Shown here: piece by piece, positions 26,479 to 36,521 of the stretch
Numbering within the stretch: the first letter of the stretch is position 1
Layout of the letters: every line of letters starts with the position of its first letter
Origin: Rhizobium rosettiformans
GTDB lineage: Bacteria; Pseudomonadota; Alphaproteobacteria; Rhizobiales; Rhizobiaceae
Direction: 5' to 3'
DNA length: 64,000 bases
Assembly (NCBI RefSeq): GCF_016806065.1
Contig: NZ_CP032405.1
Coordinates: 1,888,001 to 1,952,000, forward strand
Made by a program: the position numbers and the translations under genes
The notes under the pieces: generated by a model
Databases searched by the model: none
What the model was told of the DNA's origin: nothing
The model's input: the letters and a program-made list of their open reading frames with translations, nothing else

Positions 26479-27204
26479 ATGACGGGTATGACGGCAAGGC
26501 GCCTCGCGCCAACAGAGACACTGGAAACGATGGCCGAGATTGCGCTTTCGGGCGTAGCCGCGGTCTGTGATCTGACCGGCGCCATGTATCTGCCCGACCA
26601 CCGGACCCTCGTGGTCTCCGACCTGCATCTCGAAAAGGGCGCCGCCTTTGCGCGGCGCGGCCAACTGCTGCCACCTTACGACACGCTGGCAACGCTTCGT
26701 CTGCTCGAGAACGTGGTGAACCGCTATCAGCCGGCGACGATCATCAGCCTCGGCGACAATTTCCATGACCGCGTCGGTTCGGCCCTGATGCCGCTGGTGT
26801 TTCGCGAGATGATCCATGGTCTGGTCGCCGGACGTGAGATCGTGTGGATCAACGGCAACCATGATCCTGATGGCACGACGGCTTTGCCGGGCGTGTCGAT
26901 GGATGAGTTTTCGCTCGCAGGCCTCACCTTCCGCCACGAGCCTTCGCTCGCCCATGGCAAGGGCGAGGTGGCGGGCCACCTGCATCCTTCGGCCACAGTC
27001 CGCCGCCGGGAGAAATCGGTCCGCCGTCCATGCTTTGCGACAGATGGCCTGCGCATGGTGATGCCGTCCTTTGGCGTCACCACCGGCGGCCTCGATCTGC
27101 GCCACAAAGCTTTCACTGGCCTCTTCGCCCGTACCGACCTGATCGCCCACCTGCTCGGCCGCGACCGGATCTATTCGGTTCGCTATGGCAATCTGCTGGG
27201 TTGA
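26479..27204 (+). CDS. pdeM: Ligase-associated DNA damage response endonuclease PdeM
   Basis: Calcineurin-like metallophosphoesterase of about 241 residues, partner of the helicase upstream. All metal-binding motifs are visible: VVSDLHLEKG, SLGDNFHDR, INGNHDPDG, and GHLHPSA, followed by RRPCFATDGLRMVMPSFG. The start is ambiguous: ATG at 26461, 26479 or 26488 are all in frame and none has a strong ribosome site. The conserved region begins near MAEIALSGVAAVCDL (26530). It is separated from the helicase by under 60 bp and is read on the same transcript. Confidence 0.9.
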   Translation: MTGMTARRLAPTETLETMAEIALSGVAAVCDLTGAMYLPDHRTLVVSDLHLEKGAAFARRGQLLPPYDTLATLRLLENVVNRYQPATIISLGDNFHDRVGSALMPLVFREMIHGLVAGREIVWINGNHDPDGTTALPGVSMDEFSLAGLTFRHEPSLAHGKGEVAGHLHPSATVRRREKSVRRPCFATDGLRMVMPSFGVTTGGLDLRHKAFTGLFARTDLIAHLLGRDRIYSVRYGNLLG

Positions 27205-27207
27205 ACC

Positions 27208-28011
27208 TCAATCCTTCCGGAAGATCAGACTCGCTGCCCAGCCCGTGATCAAGGCCAGCAGCACGGCAAACGTGCCATAGGCCAGCGGCTGCTGGTGAGC
27301 AGCTTCTGTTATCGCTTCTTCCAGACCCGTCTTGATGACGCGCAACGGCAATTCCCTCTCCCCGATGAACTCGCCCGACTTGAACAGGTAGGCATGCACC
27401 GTATGAACGCCATTGGGGATATTGGCGGGTAGCCGCAACCTCGCCTGAAACAGGCTCGATGACACGAAGCGCACGCCGCCTGTGTCGCGCTGGTAGAGGC
27501 CGCCATTCTGTTTCAGCCTGCGGAATGCCTCGCGAAACTCGCGGAGGTTCGCGGAATTGCTGATGAAACCGGTGGGCGTCAGCGCGAGGTGATCGATGCC
27601 GATGCCGAGCGAAGTCAGAACCCCGTCCTCCGCGATCTCTTCCACCGGCCGGGTGCTTGCCAAGGAATAAGAGATCGGCATTCGCTCGAAGGTCAGCGAC
27701 GTCCGATTGACCCAGATCCCGAACAGCCGCTCCTTGCGGCGCACGGTTGTCCAGTCACGTGGCCCTTCCAGGGTCACAACGATATCATATTGCCCGATGG
27801 CAAGAAGCAGTTGGTCGGTGTTTGTGAGTGCGCCAAAGACGGTGAGATCAGCGCCAGAAAAGTCCGAGGTGATCGCGATCTCGCTGGTCGAGATGCCGAT
27901 CTCAAGGCCTTCGCGTTCCGCAAGCTGCGTCGTTAGCGGATCCTGGGCCGCCGCCGGGGTCGAGCAAGCGGTGAGGGTAGCCAGGGCGAGAGCGAGAAAA
28001 GCTGCCTTCAT
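27208..28011 (-). CDS. TIGR02186 family membrane-anchored periplasmic protein
   Basis: 267 residues: a signal sequence with a possible lipobox (LATLTACS), a large periplasmic domain beginning LEIGISTSEIAITSDFSGADLTVFG, and a C-terminal membrane span (AYGTFAVLLALITGWAASLIF) followed by RKD. This topology and the opening motif match TIGR02186, a family found next to TauE/SafE permeases in alphaproteobacteria. No function has been assigned. It starts 1 bp after the stop of the TauE gene upstream, so the two are translated together. Confidence 0.83.
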   Translation of the reverse strand: MKAAFLALALATLTACSTPAAAQDPLTTQLAEREGLEIGISTSEIAITSDFSGADLTVFGALTNTDQLLLAIGQYDIVVTLEGPRDWTTVRRKERLFGIWVNRTSLTFERMPISYSLASTRPVEEIAEDGVLTSLGIGIDHLALTPTGFISNSANLREFREAFRRLKQNGGLYQRDTGGVRFVSSSLFQARLRLPANIPNGVHTVHAYLFKSGEFIGERELPLRVIKTGLEEAITEAAHQQPLAYGTFAVLLALITGWAASLIFRKD

Positions 28012-28012
28012 C

Positions 28013-28930
28013 TCAGCCTCCGATCGCCAGCGAGTAGATGTCGTCGGGCGTCACGACCAGTTCGACCGCGAGACGCACACCGACCGCGAGCACGAGAAGC
28101 CCGAGCAACGCGCGCAACTGTTCACCGCGCAGCTTCTGGCCGACACGCACGCCATATTGCGCGCCAATCACGCCGGCCACCATCAGGATGAAAGCGAGTA
28201 CGATGTCGACGGAATAGTTCGTCGCCGCCTGGACGATCGTCGTATAGGCGGTGGTGAAGATGATCTGGAAGAGCGAGGTCCCGACGACCACGTTGGTCGG
28301 GATGCGGAGCAGGTAGATCATGGCCGGGACCATGATGAAGCCGCCGCCGACGCCCATGACCGAGGTCAGGATGCCGATGCCGAAACCGAGTGCAAGAATT
28401 GGGATGACGCTCAGATAGATTTTCGATTTCTTGAAGCGCATCTTGAAGGGCAGGCGATGCACCCAATTATGCTGCCCTGGCCGCTTCAGCGGGACGGCTT
28501 CGTTGCGGGCGGCCCGGCGAAGCGCCCGCAGGCTCTCCGCCAGCATCAGCCCGCCGACGGTTCCGAGGAAGATCACGTAGAGCAACGAGATGATTAGATC
28601 GAGCTGGCCGAGACGCCTGAGCCACGAGAAAATGAAGACACCGATCGTCGCGCCGACGAGACCGCCTATCAACAGGACCGTTCCGAGTTTCATATCCAGC
28701 GAGCCACGCCGGAAATGCGAGATGGCGCCCGATACGGAGGAAGCGACGACCTGGTTGGCGCCGGTCGCAACGGCGACGACAGGAGGAATGTTGTAGAAGA
28801 TCAGGAGTGGCGTAATCAGGAAGCCACCGCCAACGCCGAACATGCCCGAGAGGAAGCCGACAGCCGCGCCCATTCCAAGAATGATGAACACGTTGACCGA
28901 CAACTCGGCGATCGGCAGATAGATCGTCAC
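28013..28930 (-). CDS. Sulfite exporter TauE/SafE family permease
   Basis: 305-residue membrane protein with the TauE/SafE duplicated signature: GAAVGFLSGMFGVGGGFLITPLLIF near the N-terminus and GIGILTSVMGVGGGFIMVPAMIYLLRIPTNVVVGTSLFQIIF in the second half. About eight spans, with a basic cytoplasmic loop (VPLKRPGQHNWVHRLPFKMRF). Members move sulfur-containing anions such as sulfite or sulfoacetate. The start is GTG at 28930. It is tightly linked to the TIGR02186 gene, a pairing I know from other rhizobia. Confidence 0.9.
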   Translation of the reverse strand: MTIYLPIAELSVNVFIILGMGAAVGFLSGMFGVGGGFLITPLLIFYNIPPVVAVATGANQVVASSVSGAISHFRRGSLDMKLGTVLLIGGLVGATIGVFIFSWLRRLGQLDLIISLLYVIFLGTVGGLMLAESLRALRRAARNEAVPLKRPGQHNWVHRLPFKMRFKKSKIYLSVIPILALGFGIGILTSVMGVGGGFIMVPAMIYLLRIPTNVVVGTSLFQIIFTTAYTTIVQAATNYSVDIVLAFILMVAGVIGAQYGVRVGQKLRGEQLRALLGLLVLAVGVRLAVELVVTPDDIYSLAIGG

Positions 28931-29134
28931 GTCAGGACCTCAAATGCGGGAAGCCGCGCGTTGGCGCGCGGTCACGTCAGGGCATTCAGCCCCTCGTTCT
29001 CTCTCATGCTGGATAGGCGCAAGTCCTTGATCGGACTTGCTCCCCTTTGAATTCTTTTCTGCGCCTCAAGGCCATCCAAGTCAATTCGAGAGCCCGTCAT
29101 AGACCCTTATTCGCGGTCTTTTGTGACAGCCACA

Positions 29135-32100
29135 TCATTTGTTGCGGGCCAGAAGCTCGGTCACCAACTTATCCGTCACCTGACCCGTCGGCTGTTCACC
29201 GATCGATGTCTGGAAGGCCTTGATCGCCGAGACTGTCTTGGCACCCATCACGCCGTCGGGCGTTCCTGCGTCATAGCCGTTCTTGTTGAGAATGGCCTGG
29301 ATGTTACGGATCGCCTTCTTCATGTCGACGCTTGCGGTTTTCAGGCCCTTGCCGGCCCATTCGTCCGGCGTATTGACCGAATTGGCGTCCGGGTCCATCT
29401 CCTTGGCCTTCCAGAGGTCCACCTCGGCGCGGGCGCGTTCGAGTTCTTCCGGCTTCAGTGCATTGGCCACTTCGTCGCGCTTCTGAGCAGCATCCGTATC
29501 GCCACCCTTGGCTGCGATCGCAAACCACTTGTAGGACGTCACCAGATCAGCCGAGGTCCCGTTGCCACGGGCACTGAGGATCGCGAGGTTGAACTGGCTG
29601 TCTGAAATACCGTAATCAGCGGCCTTGCCGAACCATTCCACCGCCTTGGCATAGTCCTGTGCCCCATCCTTGCCGGAGGCATAGATGACGGCGAGGTTGT
29701 GCATGGCGCTGGCATTGCCGGCATTCGCCGCCATTTCATAGTAGCGCTTCGCTTCGCCGATATTGGGTGCGACGCCCGTGCCCTTTTCGAGGAAATTGGC
29801 CAGACGATACTGGGCAGGCGCAAAACCCTTGTCGGCGGCGAGGCGATACCACTTGGCCGCTTCGGCAAAGTCGTTCTTCACACCGCGCCCTTCGGTATAA
29901 CGTGCGCCGATTTCGAAGAGCGCGACCGGATCGCCATTCTTGGCAGCAATCGAAAGCGATGGCGGCGTGATTTCCGAGGGAACGACGATCTCTGCTGACG
30001 GAGCCGCGGGCGCGATTTCCTGGGCGACAACGACGTTGGCCGCGGAATCGGCAACCCTGGTTGGCGCTTCGAGTGTCTGGCTGGGCGCGCTGGCCGCGGG
30101 CGCCATCAGCGCACTGACAGGAGCCGTCTCACCCGCCTGAACACGTGCCGGTGTCGTCGATGCGGCCTGAACGGCGACGAGGTCTTCCTCAGTCTCGGCT
30201 GGAGGCTCTGCCTGAGCGGAGGCCGCCGACGGTGTCGCCGTGCCGGTGTCGCTCTGGACAGCAGCTTCACCAGCGGTCTCGACCGCAGGTTCTGCGATGA
30301 CGGCCTCGCTCGTCTCATTCGGGCCGGTCTCTTCGACAACAGCGGGCGCATCGCTGCGGGTCAGCGTATTGACGAGCGGCATGGCCATGGCAACGAGGAG
30401 CACGGCGCCCACGGCCATCATGATGGGGCGGCGATACCGCGCGAAGAGGGAGGTTTCCCCTGACTTCGCCTTGGCCTTCACATCGGCCACGGTCTTGTTG
30501 CCCGAGGGCGCTGTCTTCTGGGCGCGATCCATTTCCATCGCGGCCGCCTGGGCGGCGCGCCGGGCGGCGGCGATGTAGTCCGTCCGGTCCCCATTGTCGG
30601 CGCCGGCCGGGCTGGCGCCCTTGGCTGCCTGCTGACTGGCACGAACGCGCTCAAGGATTTTGCGTACATCGGGCGCTCCGGAGCCGGGCTCAAGGAGTTC
30701 ATTCGCGTCGTCGGGCGGCAGCACATCGACCGGATCGATCGACGGCGAAGGGTCGACCATCTGGCGCGGTTCGGCAGGGGCCTTCGGCGCCTTCTTGCCC
30801 GGCATCAGCTTCTTGCCGAGACCGGCGAGCAGGCTGGGCTTCGCAACCTTCTTTTCACGCGCGGCATCGATCACCGGCAGTGCGGTCATGGTCTGGGCGA
30901 AATCGTCCGCTGCCGCGAGCAGTTCCTGATCAATCGGATGTGCCGGTTCGGTGACGGGTTCCGCCATCATGCGCGGCGGTTGCGGAACCGGTGCCGCGGC
31001 TTCAGGTGCGCGCGGTGCGGGAGCAACAGGAGCCTGGGCGAAGAGAGGTGCTGCTTCGGTCTGCTGTCCGATATGGTGCAACTCGTCGAGCCTTCCGGCG
31101 ATCTGCACGAGCGTGTCATGCAGGGCCTCGAAGGTGCGGTGGGTCCGCTCTTCCGAATGACGGCTATAGTCTTCGAGCTGCTTCAGGTGATCGGACAGGG
31201 CCGACAGCGCAGAAATGTCAGCCGATGCCGCCTGGCTGCCGACTGGGAAGCGCTGGGCGAAATTGGCCATGACGGTTTCGGCGGCCTGACGGGCTGCCTC
31301 GATGATGTATTCGTCGCTCGTCGCAACATAATCCTCAAGGGCCGAGATCCGGCCAGAGACCTCTGGATCGGACGGCGACGGCTGGCTGATCAGCTGGGAG
31401 AGATGGGCGATCTGGTCTTCCAGACCCTTGAGGCTGGCGCTTTCGCTGATGGGGGCAGAGGAACTCGTTTCCTCCAGGCGATCGACGACGGCATTCAGCC
31501 GGTCTTCCAGGTTACGAAGCGCGCTGTCGTCAATGACGGCGACCGCCTGCGGCGTATCCAGCTCCTCGATCCGCTGTGAAAGAAGTTCCAGCCTGTCTGC
31601 GAGGCGGTCGTTGACAGCTCCACCATCCAGCGCATCGATCTTGCGCGAGATGTCGGCAAGGTAGCCGGTCAGTTCCGGCGCAGGCGCCGGCCGCTGTACC
31701 TTTTCCAGCATGTAGGCGAGTTGTTCGAGACGCTCTTCCAGGCGGACGGCGCTTTGTTCGGTGGAGAGCTGTTCGATGCGCTCCGTCAGGAGTTCGAGCC
31801 GCTCGGCCATCTCGTGCGAGGCATCCGGCTGCGGCGGGCGCCGCTCGGAAATGGTCTCGATCTGTCGGGCAAGGCCGGTGAGCCGCTCTTCCAGCCGATG
31901 GAAGGTTGCCGGATCATTGCCCGGACCGGTGTTGCGGCTGCCGGCCGCGATGGCACGGGTGATTTCGTCGAGCCGCATGTCGAGCGAGGCGAACTGCTCG
32001 GTGAGCTTGCGCTCGTTCGGATCGATATGTGCGCCGATATGTTCGAGCGCAGACGCGACGGTCACCAGCTTGTCTTCCAAAGCCCGGATCGCGCGCGTGT

Positions 32101-32920
32101 CGCCCATGCCGCCGAGCTGCGACTTGATGTCGTCGAGGCGGTCGGCGATGCGGATGATCTCGTCGCGCATCGCGCCGGTGTCGAGGCCATCGAGACGGAC
32201 TTCAACATCTTCCCAGCGGCGCTCTATGCGGCGCATGGAATCCTCGCGGGCAAGCCCGTCCATCAGCGACCGCAGGTCGTCGAAGTCTTCACGCAGACCG
32301 TCGGTGCCCGGAGCCTTGATGCCCTCGAGCCGCTGGATGCTTTCAGCCAGACGGGCGATGTCCTGGCGCATGTCGTCTTGGGGGCGGCTTTCTTCGGCGA
32401 GCTGGCGGATCGAGCGCATCTCGTTGCGAAGGCCGGCGATCTCGCGCGACAGGCTTTCGCCGATATCCTGCTTGAGCTCGCGGCGAAGGCCGCTCAGGGC
32501 TTCCACAATGTCGTCGCTTGCGCGCGCCGGCATCGGGGCGCTCGGACGGGTGGTATAGGCCGGCTGCGGATCGGCAAGCGGAGGAACGGGTTGACGCAAG
32601 GGCGCACGCGCCGGCGCATCGTCGCTGCGGCTATAAAGGCTGCCTTCGCTGCCGTGTTTGCGGCTTTCTTCCAGAGCGCGCTGGCGTTGGCGAATTTCAG
32701 CCAGGGGATCCGGCCGCGTATCGCGTTCGCTGCGCGGCGGATCGCTCGCGCGACGACCGGGAAGCGCGCGTGACACCGGCTCGTCTGCACCGCGGCTGCG
32801 GGCCGTCTGCTGGCCGATAAGGCCCTCGATGCGAGCCTCGAGCCCTTCGATCGTGCGGCTCAAGGCATCCAGCGAGGATGGGCTGCCGGGCCGTTGGGTC
32901 TGGGATCGCGATCCGTTCAT
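29135..32920 (-). CDS. podJ: PodJ-like polar localization protein (coiled coil, TM, Sel1 repeats, peptidoglycan-binding)
   Basis: 1261-residue protein. Residues 1 to about 650 are cytoplasmic, polar and heavily coiled coil (LDALSRTIEGLEARIEGLIGQQ, many LEERLE/IEQL heptads). A Pro/Ala-rich linker follows, with one membrane span at about 826-848 (PIMMAVGAVLLVAMAMPLV). The periplasmic part has an Ala/Pro/Glu-rich stretch, four to five Sel1 repeats (about 993-1147, GDPVALFEIGARYTEGRGV onward) and a C-terminal peptidoglycan-binding domain (NIQAILNKNGYDAGTPDGVMG). This is the architecture of PodJ, the cell-pole organiser of Caulobacter, Sinorhizobium and Agrobacterium. The ATG at 32920 is preferred over 32983. 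Confidence 0.8.
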   Translation of the reverse strand: MNGSRSQTQRPGSPSSLDALSRTIEGLEARIEGLIGQQTARSRGADEPVSRALPGRRASDPPRSERDTRPDPLAEIRQRQRALEESRKHGSEGSLYSRSDDAPARAPLRQPVPPLADPQPAYTTRPSAPMPARASDDIVEALSGLRRELKQDIGESLSREIAGLRNEMRSIRQLAEESRPQDDMRQDIARLAESIQRLEGIKAPGTDGLREDFDDLRSLMDGLAREDSMRRIERRWEDVEVRLDGLDTGAMRDEIIRIADRLDDIKSQLGGMGDTRAIRALEDKLVTVASALEHIGAHIDPNERKLTEQFASLDMRLDEITRAIAAGSRNTGPGNDPATFHRLEERLTGLARQIETISERRPPQPDASHEMAERLELLTERIEQLSTEQSAVRLEERLEQLAYMLEKVQRPAPAPELTGYLADISRKIDALDGGAVNDRLADRLELLSQRIEELDTPQAVAVIDDSALRNLEDRLNAVVDRLEETSSSAPISESASLKGLEDQIAHLSQLISQPSPSDPEVSGRISALEDYVATSDEYIIEAARQAAETVMANFAQRFPVGSQAASADISALSALSDHLKQLEDYSRHSEERTHRTFEALHDTLVQIAGRLDELHHIGQQTEAAPLFAQAPVAPAPRAPEAAAPVPQPPRMMAEPVTEPAHPIDQELLAAADDFAQTMTALPVIDAAREKKVAKPSLLAGLGKKLMPGKKAPKAPAEPRQMVDPSPSIDPVDVLPPDDANELLEPGSGAPDVRKILERVRASQQAAKGASPAGADNGDRTDYIAAARRAAQAAAMEMDRAQKTAPSGNKTVADVKAKAKSGETSLFARYRRPIMMAVGAVLLVAMAMPLVNTLTRSDAPAVVEETGPNETSEAVIAEPAVETAGEAAVQSDTGTATPSAASAQAEPPAETEEDLVAVQAASTTPARVQAGETAPVSALMAPAASAPSQTLEAPTRVADSAANVVVAQEIAPAAPSAEIVVPSEITPPSLSIAAKNGDPVALFEIGARYTEGRGVKNDFAEAAKWYRLAADKGFAPAQYRLANFLEKGTGVAPNIGEAKRYYEMAANAGNASAMHNLAVIYASGKDGAQDYAKAVEWFGKAADYGISDSQFNLAILSARGNGTSADLVTSYKWFAIAAKGGDTDAAQKRDEVANALKPEELERARAEVDLWKAKEMDPDANSVNTPDEWAGKGLKTASVDMKKAIRNIQAILNKNGYDAGTPDGVMGAKTVSAIKAFQTSIGEQPTGQVTDKLVTELLARNK

Positions 32921-33230
32921 GGTTCTGCTCGCCTCGATGGTGCCGGATGCAAAGTGCGTCCGAATGCGTCCGGGTGGTCCCATTTGACCCCGACGACTGC
33001 CTCGTGGCCCAGGGGGGCGGGGAGGCGCGGCGGAATCGCGGATGGATCACCAGCTTTCGAACGCAACCTTTCATGAAACATGGTAAACAAGCCGTTAAGC
33101 TTCGCCAAAAATCAGTGAATGCGGTGGTCCGTCGTCTCCCGTCACGCCCCGCGCAAGCGCCTTTCGTTAGAAGCTGCGCAAGGAAGGGGAGGGTGCTGCA
33201 TCCGGCACAAAAATGCCGCAGCCAAAAACT

Positions 33231-33252
33231 TTGACGTTTACGCGCACGTCAA
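33231..33252. promoter_or_regulatory. Inverted repeat upstream of the acyl-CoA dehydrogenase gene
   Basis: In the 396-bp gap between podJ and the fatty-acid genes, TTGACGT (33231-33237) and ACGTCAA (33246-33252) form perfect 7-bp arms 8 bp apart. The left part TTGACGTTTACG resembles operators I recall for regulators of fatty-acid and branched-chain degradation such as LiuR. It lies 65 bp before the start codon, a good operator position. I see nothing else strong in the gap apart from AT-rich sequence after the repeat (AATTATTTGTATAA). Confidence 0.5.
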
Positions 33253-33316
33253 TTATTTGTATAAGCAGACCCAGTCCGATCCCCTCGGAAACCATGTCTT
33301 TGGAGGAAGATGCCCG

Positions 33317-35110
33317 ATGCCTGTCTACAAGGCCCCCGTAAACGACACGCTTTTCATTCTCAACGACGTGCTTGGCCTGGAGCGGTATAACAACCTGCCG
33401 GGCTTCGAGGATGCCACCCCCGATATGATCGAAGCGATCATCGGTGAGGCCGCCAAGCTTGCGGAAGAGCAGCTTTTCCCCCTCAATCTCTCCGGCGACC
33501 AGGAAGGTTGCGTTCGCTCGGACGACGGTTCGGTGAAGACGCCGAAGGGTTTCAAGGAAGCCTACGACGCCTACTGTCAGGGTGGCTGGCTCGGCCTGTC
33601 GATCCCGGCTGAATTCGGCGGTCAGGGTCTTCCCTATACGCTGCACACTGCCGTCGGCGAGTATATGTCGTCTGCCAACATGGCGCTGATGATGTATCCT
33701 GGCCTGACCCAGGGCGCGATCGCCGCGATCCTGGAGCATGGGTCCGACGAGCAGAAGCAGAAGTATCTGCCGAAGATGGTCGAGGGTATCTGGACCGGCA
33801 CGATGAACCTGACCGAGCCCCATTGCGGCACCGACCTCGGCCTGCTTCGCACCAAGGCGGTTCCTGACGGCAACGGCGCCTATAAGATTTCCGGCCAGAA
33901 GATCTTCATCTCGGCCGGCGAACACGACATGTCGGACAACATCATCCACCTGGTGCTCGCCCGTATCGAAGGCGCGCCCGAAGGCACCAAGGGCATCTCG
34001 CTCTTCATCGTGCCAAAGTTCATGGTCGGCGACGATGGTTCGGTGGGCGGCCGCAATACGGTCACCTGCGGCGCCATCGAGCACAAGATGGGCATCCACG
34101 GCAACGCGACCTGCGTCATGAACTATGACGAGGCGACGGGTTACCTGATCGGCGCTGAGAACAAGGGTCTCGCGGCCATGTTCGTCATGATGAATGAGGC
34201 CCGTCTCGGCGTTGGTCTGCAGGGTCTGTCGATCTCCGAAATCGCCTATCAGAACGCCGCCAACTATGCCCGCGAGCGTATCCAGGGCCGGTCTCTGTCA
34301 GGTGCCAAGGCGCCGGAAAAGAAGGCCGATCCGATCATCGTGCATCCCGACATTCGCCGCACGCTGCTGACCATCAAGGCCTTCAACGAAGCCGGCCGCG
34401 CCTTCACCCTGTGGACGGCGCTCAAGTCCGACGTCGCGCACCGTTCCGGCGATGCGGCTGAAAAGCAGCTTGCCGACGACGTGCTTGGCCTGATGACGCC
34501 GATCCTCAAGGGCGTCTTGACCGACAAGGGCTTCGACCATGCGGTCATGGCCCAGCAGGTCTATGGCGGCCACGGCTATATCGAAGAATGGGGCATGTCG
34601 CAGTATGTCCGCGATGCTCGCATCGCGATGATTTACGAAGGCGCAAACGGCATCCAGGCGCTCGACCTCGTCGGCCGCAAGCTTGGCCTCAATGGCGGCC
34701 GTGCCGTCATGGCGCTGTTCAAGGAAATCGGCGATTTCTGCGAAGAGAACCGCAATGACGAGAAGATGGCCTCCTTCACCAAGAGCCTGAAGAAGGGCCT
34801 GAACGATCTGCAGGCTTCCACCATGTGGTTCATGCAGAACGCCATGGCCAAGCCCGACAATGCCGGTGCCGGTTCGACCGACTACATGCACCTCTTCGGC
34901 CTCGTCGTGCTCGGCTACATGTGGGCCAAAATGGCCAAGGCGGCGAACGATAACCTGGCCGCAGGGTCTGGCGATGCCGACTACTACAAGAACAAGCTGT
35001 TGACCGGCCGTTTCTATATGGAAAAGGTCATGCCGGAAACGGCGCTGCGCAAGGCTCGCATCGAAACCGGTGCCGACAGCCTGATGGAAATGGCCGCCGA
35101 GGCGTTTTGA
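33317..35110 (+). CDS. Acyl-CoA dehydrogenase (long C-terminal form, DmdC/FadE-like)
   Basis: 597-residue FAD enzyme catalysing the first step of beta-oxidation. Motifs: [19 protein letters not shown] for FAD/substrate binding, [46 protein letters not shown] with the conserved GGxGY, and the catalytic-base region [19 protein letters not shown]. The extended C-terminal domain is that of the long-chain/methylmercaptopropionyl-CoA dehydrogenase-like group; a general fatty-acid role is more likely here because thiolase and FadJ follow. ATG at 33317 with GGAGGA 8 bp upstream. Confidence 0.93.
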   Translation: MPVYKAPVNDTLFILNDVLGLERYNNLPGFEDATPDMIEAIIGEAAKLAEEQLFPLNLSGDQEGCVRSDDGSVKTPKGFKEAYDAYCQGGWLGLSIPAEFGGQGLPYTLHTAVGEYMSSANMALMMYPGLTQGAIAAILEHGSDEQKQKYLPKMVEGIWTGTMNLTEPHCGTDLGLLRTKAVPDGNGAYKISGQKIFISAGEHDMSDNIIHLVLARIEGAPEGTKGISLFIVPKFMVGDDGSVGGRNTVTCGAIEHKMGIHGNATCVMNYDEATGYLIGAENKGLAAMFVMMNEARLGVGLQGLSISEIAYQNAANYARERIQGRSLSGAKAPEKKADPIIVHPDIRRTLLTIKAFNEAGRAFTLWTALKSDVAHRSGDAAEKQLADDVLGLMTPILKGVLTDKGFDHAVMAQQVYGGHGYIEEWGMSQYVRDARIAMIYEGANGIQALDLVGRKLGLNGGRAVMALFKEIGDFCEENRNDEKMASFTKSLKKGLNDLQASTMWFMQNAMAKPDNAGAGSTDYMHLFGLVVLGYMWAKMAKAANDNLAAGSGDADYYKNKLLTGRFYMEKVMPETALRKARIETGADSLMEMAAEAF

Positions 35111-35122
35111 TTGCGCGACCTG

Positions 35123-35217
35123 CTCCCTCCCCCTTGTGGGGAGGGGTGGGGAGGGGCCTTTTCAAGCTGCACCCTCTCCCCGTCGCTGCGCTCCGACCCT
35201 CCCCACAAGGGGGAGGG
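35123..35217. repeat. Rhizobial palindromic intergenic repeat, copy 1
   Basis: Perfect 21-bp inverted arms at 35125-35145 and 35197-35217 with core CCCCTTGTGGGGAGGG, separated by a variable centre that itself contains GGTGGGGAGGGGCC and CCCTCTCCCC. It lies in the gap between the acyl-CoA dehydrogenase and thiolase genes. The same core recurs 1.3 kb downstream. Such GC-rich palindromes are a known dispersed class in Rhizobiaceae intergenic regions. Confidence 0.8.
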
Positions 35218-35308
35218 TTGACCCGAGGATGCAGCCCCCGTCTTGTCCGGAAAACGGCAGGGGGAGGACAGTAAAATTCCGGCGCCCCCATGCGCCCAAG
35301 GGAGAGAG

Positions 35309-36520
35309 ATGATGACTGACGCTTTCATTTACGACCACGTGCGCACGCCCCGCGGGCGCGGCAAGAAGGACGGATCGCTGCACGAAGTGCCGACGCCGCG
35401 CCTGGCCGCCAAGACGCTGGAAGCGCTGCGTGACCGCAACGGCCTCGACACGTCCACCGTCGACGACATCATCTTCGGTTGTGTCGATCCGGTCATGGAA
35501 GCCGGCGCAGTGATCCCGAAGGCCGCCGCCTTCGAAGCCGGTTATGATTTCGCAGCCCCCGGCATGCAGATCTCGCGCTTCTGCGCCTCGGGTCTCGACG
35601 CGATCAACCTCGCGGCCGGCAAGGTCAAGGCTGGCTCCGACGACATCGTGATTGCTGGCGGCGTGGAATCGATGTCCCGCGTCGGCATGGGCATGTCAGG
35701 CGGCGCCTGGTACATGGACCCCTCGGTAAACTTCCCCGGCTACTTCATGCCGCAGGGCGTTTCCGCAGATCTGATCGCCACGAAATATGGCTTCACGCGC
35801 GACGACGTCGACGCCTATGCTGTCGAAAGCCAGAAGCGCGCTGCCGCCTCCTGGGCTGCCGGAAACTTCGCCAAGTCGGTGATCCCGGTCAAGGACGGCA
35901 ATGGCCTCGTCATCCTCGATCGTGACGAGCACATGCGCCCCGGCACCGACATGCAGTCGCTGGCCAGCCTCAACGCTTCCTTCCAGATGCCGGGCGAAAT
36001 GGGCGGCTTCGAAGCCGTTGCCATCCAGGCCCACCCCGAGATCGAGCGCATTACCTATGTCCATCATGCCGGCAACTCTTCCGGTATCGTCGACGGTGCT
36101 GCTGCCGTTCTGGTCGGCTCCAAGGCCGGCGGCGAGGCGATGGGCCTGAAGCCGCGCGCCCGCATCCGCGCCTTCACCAATATCGGCTCCGACCCGGCCC
36201 TCATGCTGACCGGTCCTGTCGACGTGACGGAAAAGCTCCTGAAGCGCACCGGCATGAAGATCTCCGACTTCGACCTGTTCGAACTGAACGAGGCCTTCGC
36301 CGCTGTCGTCCTGCGCTTCATGCAGCATTTCGAGGTCGACCATTCGAAGATGAATGTTGCTGGCGGCGCCATCGCCATGGGTCATCCGCTCGGTGCCACC
36401 GGCGCGATGATCCTCGGCACCGTTCTCGACGAGCTGGAACGCCGCGATCTGAACACCGCGCTGGTTACGCTCTGCATCGGTGCGGGCATGGGCACGGCGA
36501 CGGTCATCGAGCGCGTTTGA
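35309..36520 (+). CDS. fadA: Acetyl-CoA C-acyltransferase (thiolase, FadA-like)
   Basis: 403-residue thiolase II family enzyme, which cleaves 3-ketoacyl-CoA to acetyl-CoA. Nucleophilic Cys in [14 protein letters not shown] (about residue 92), the His in [15 protein letters not shown], and the second Cys in [15 protein letters not shown] complete the active site; [11 protein letters not shown] is also conserved. The start is the ATG at 35309 or 35312, after GGGAGAG. It sits between two copies of a palindromic repeat and in front of the FadJ-like gene, an ordinary beta-oxidation arrangement. The symbol follows function; the exact family name may differ. Confidence 0.9.
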   Translation: MMTDAFIYDHVRTPRGRGKKDGSLHEVPTPRLAAKTLEALRDRNGLDTSTVDDIIFGCVDPVMEAGAVIPKAAAFEAGYDFAAPGMQISRFCASGLDAINLAAGKVKAGSDDIVIAGGVESMSRVGMGMSGGAWYMDPSVNFPGYFMPQGVSADLIATKYGFTRDDVDAYAVESQKRAAASWAAGNFAKSVIPVKDGNGLVILDRDEHMRPGTDMQSLASLNASFQMPGEMGGFEAVAIQAHPEIERITYVHHAGNSSGIVDGAAAVLVGSKAGGEAMGLKPRARIRAFTNIGSDPALMLTGPVDVTEKLLKRTGMKISDFDLFELNEAFAAVVLRFMQHFEVDHSKMNVAGGAIAMGHPLGATGAMILGTVLDELERRDLNTALVTLCIGAGMGTATVIERV

Positions 36521-36521
36521 T

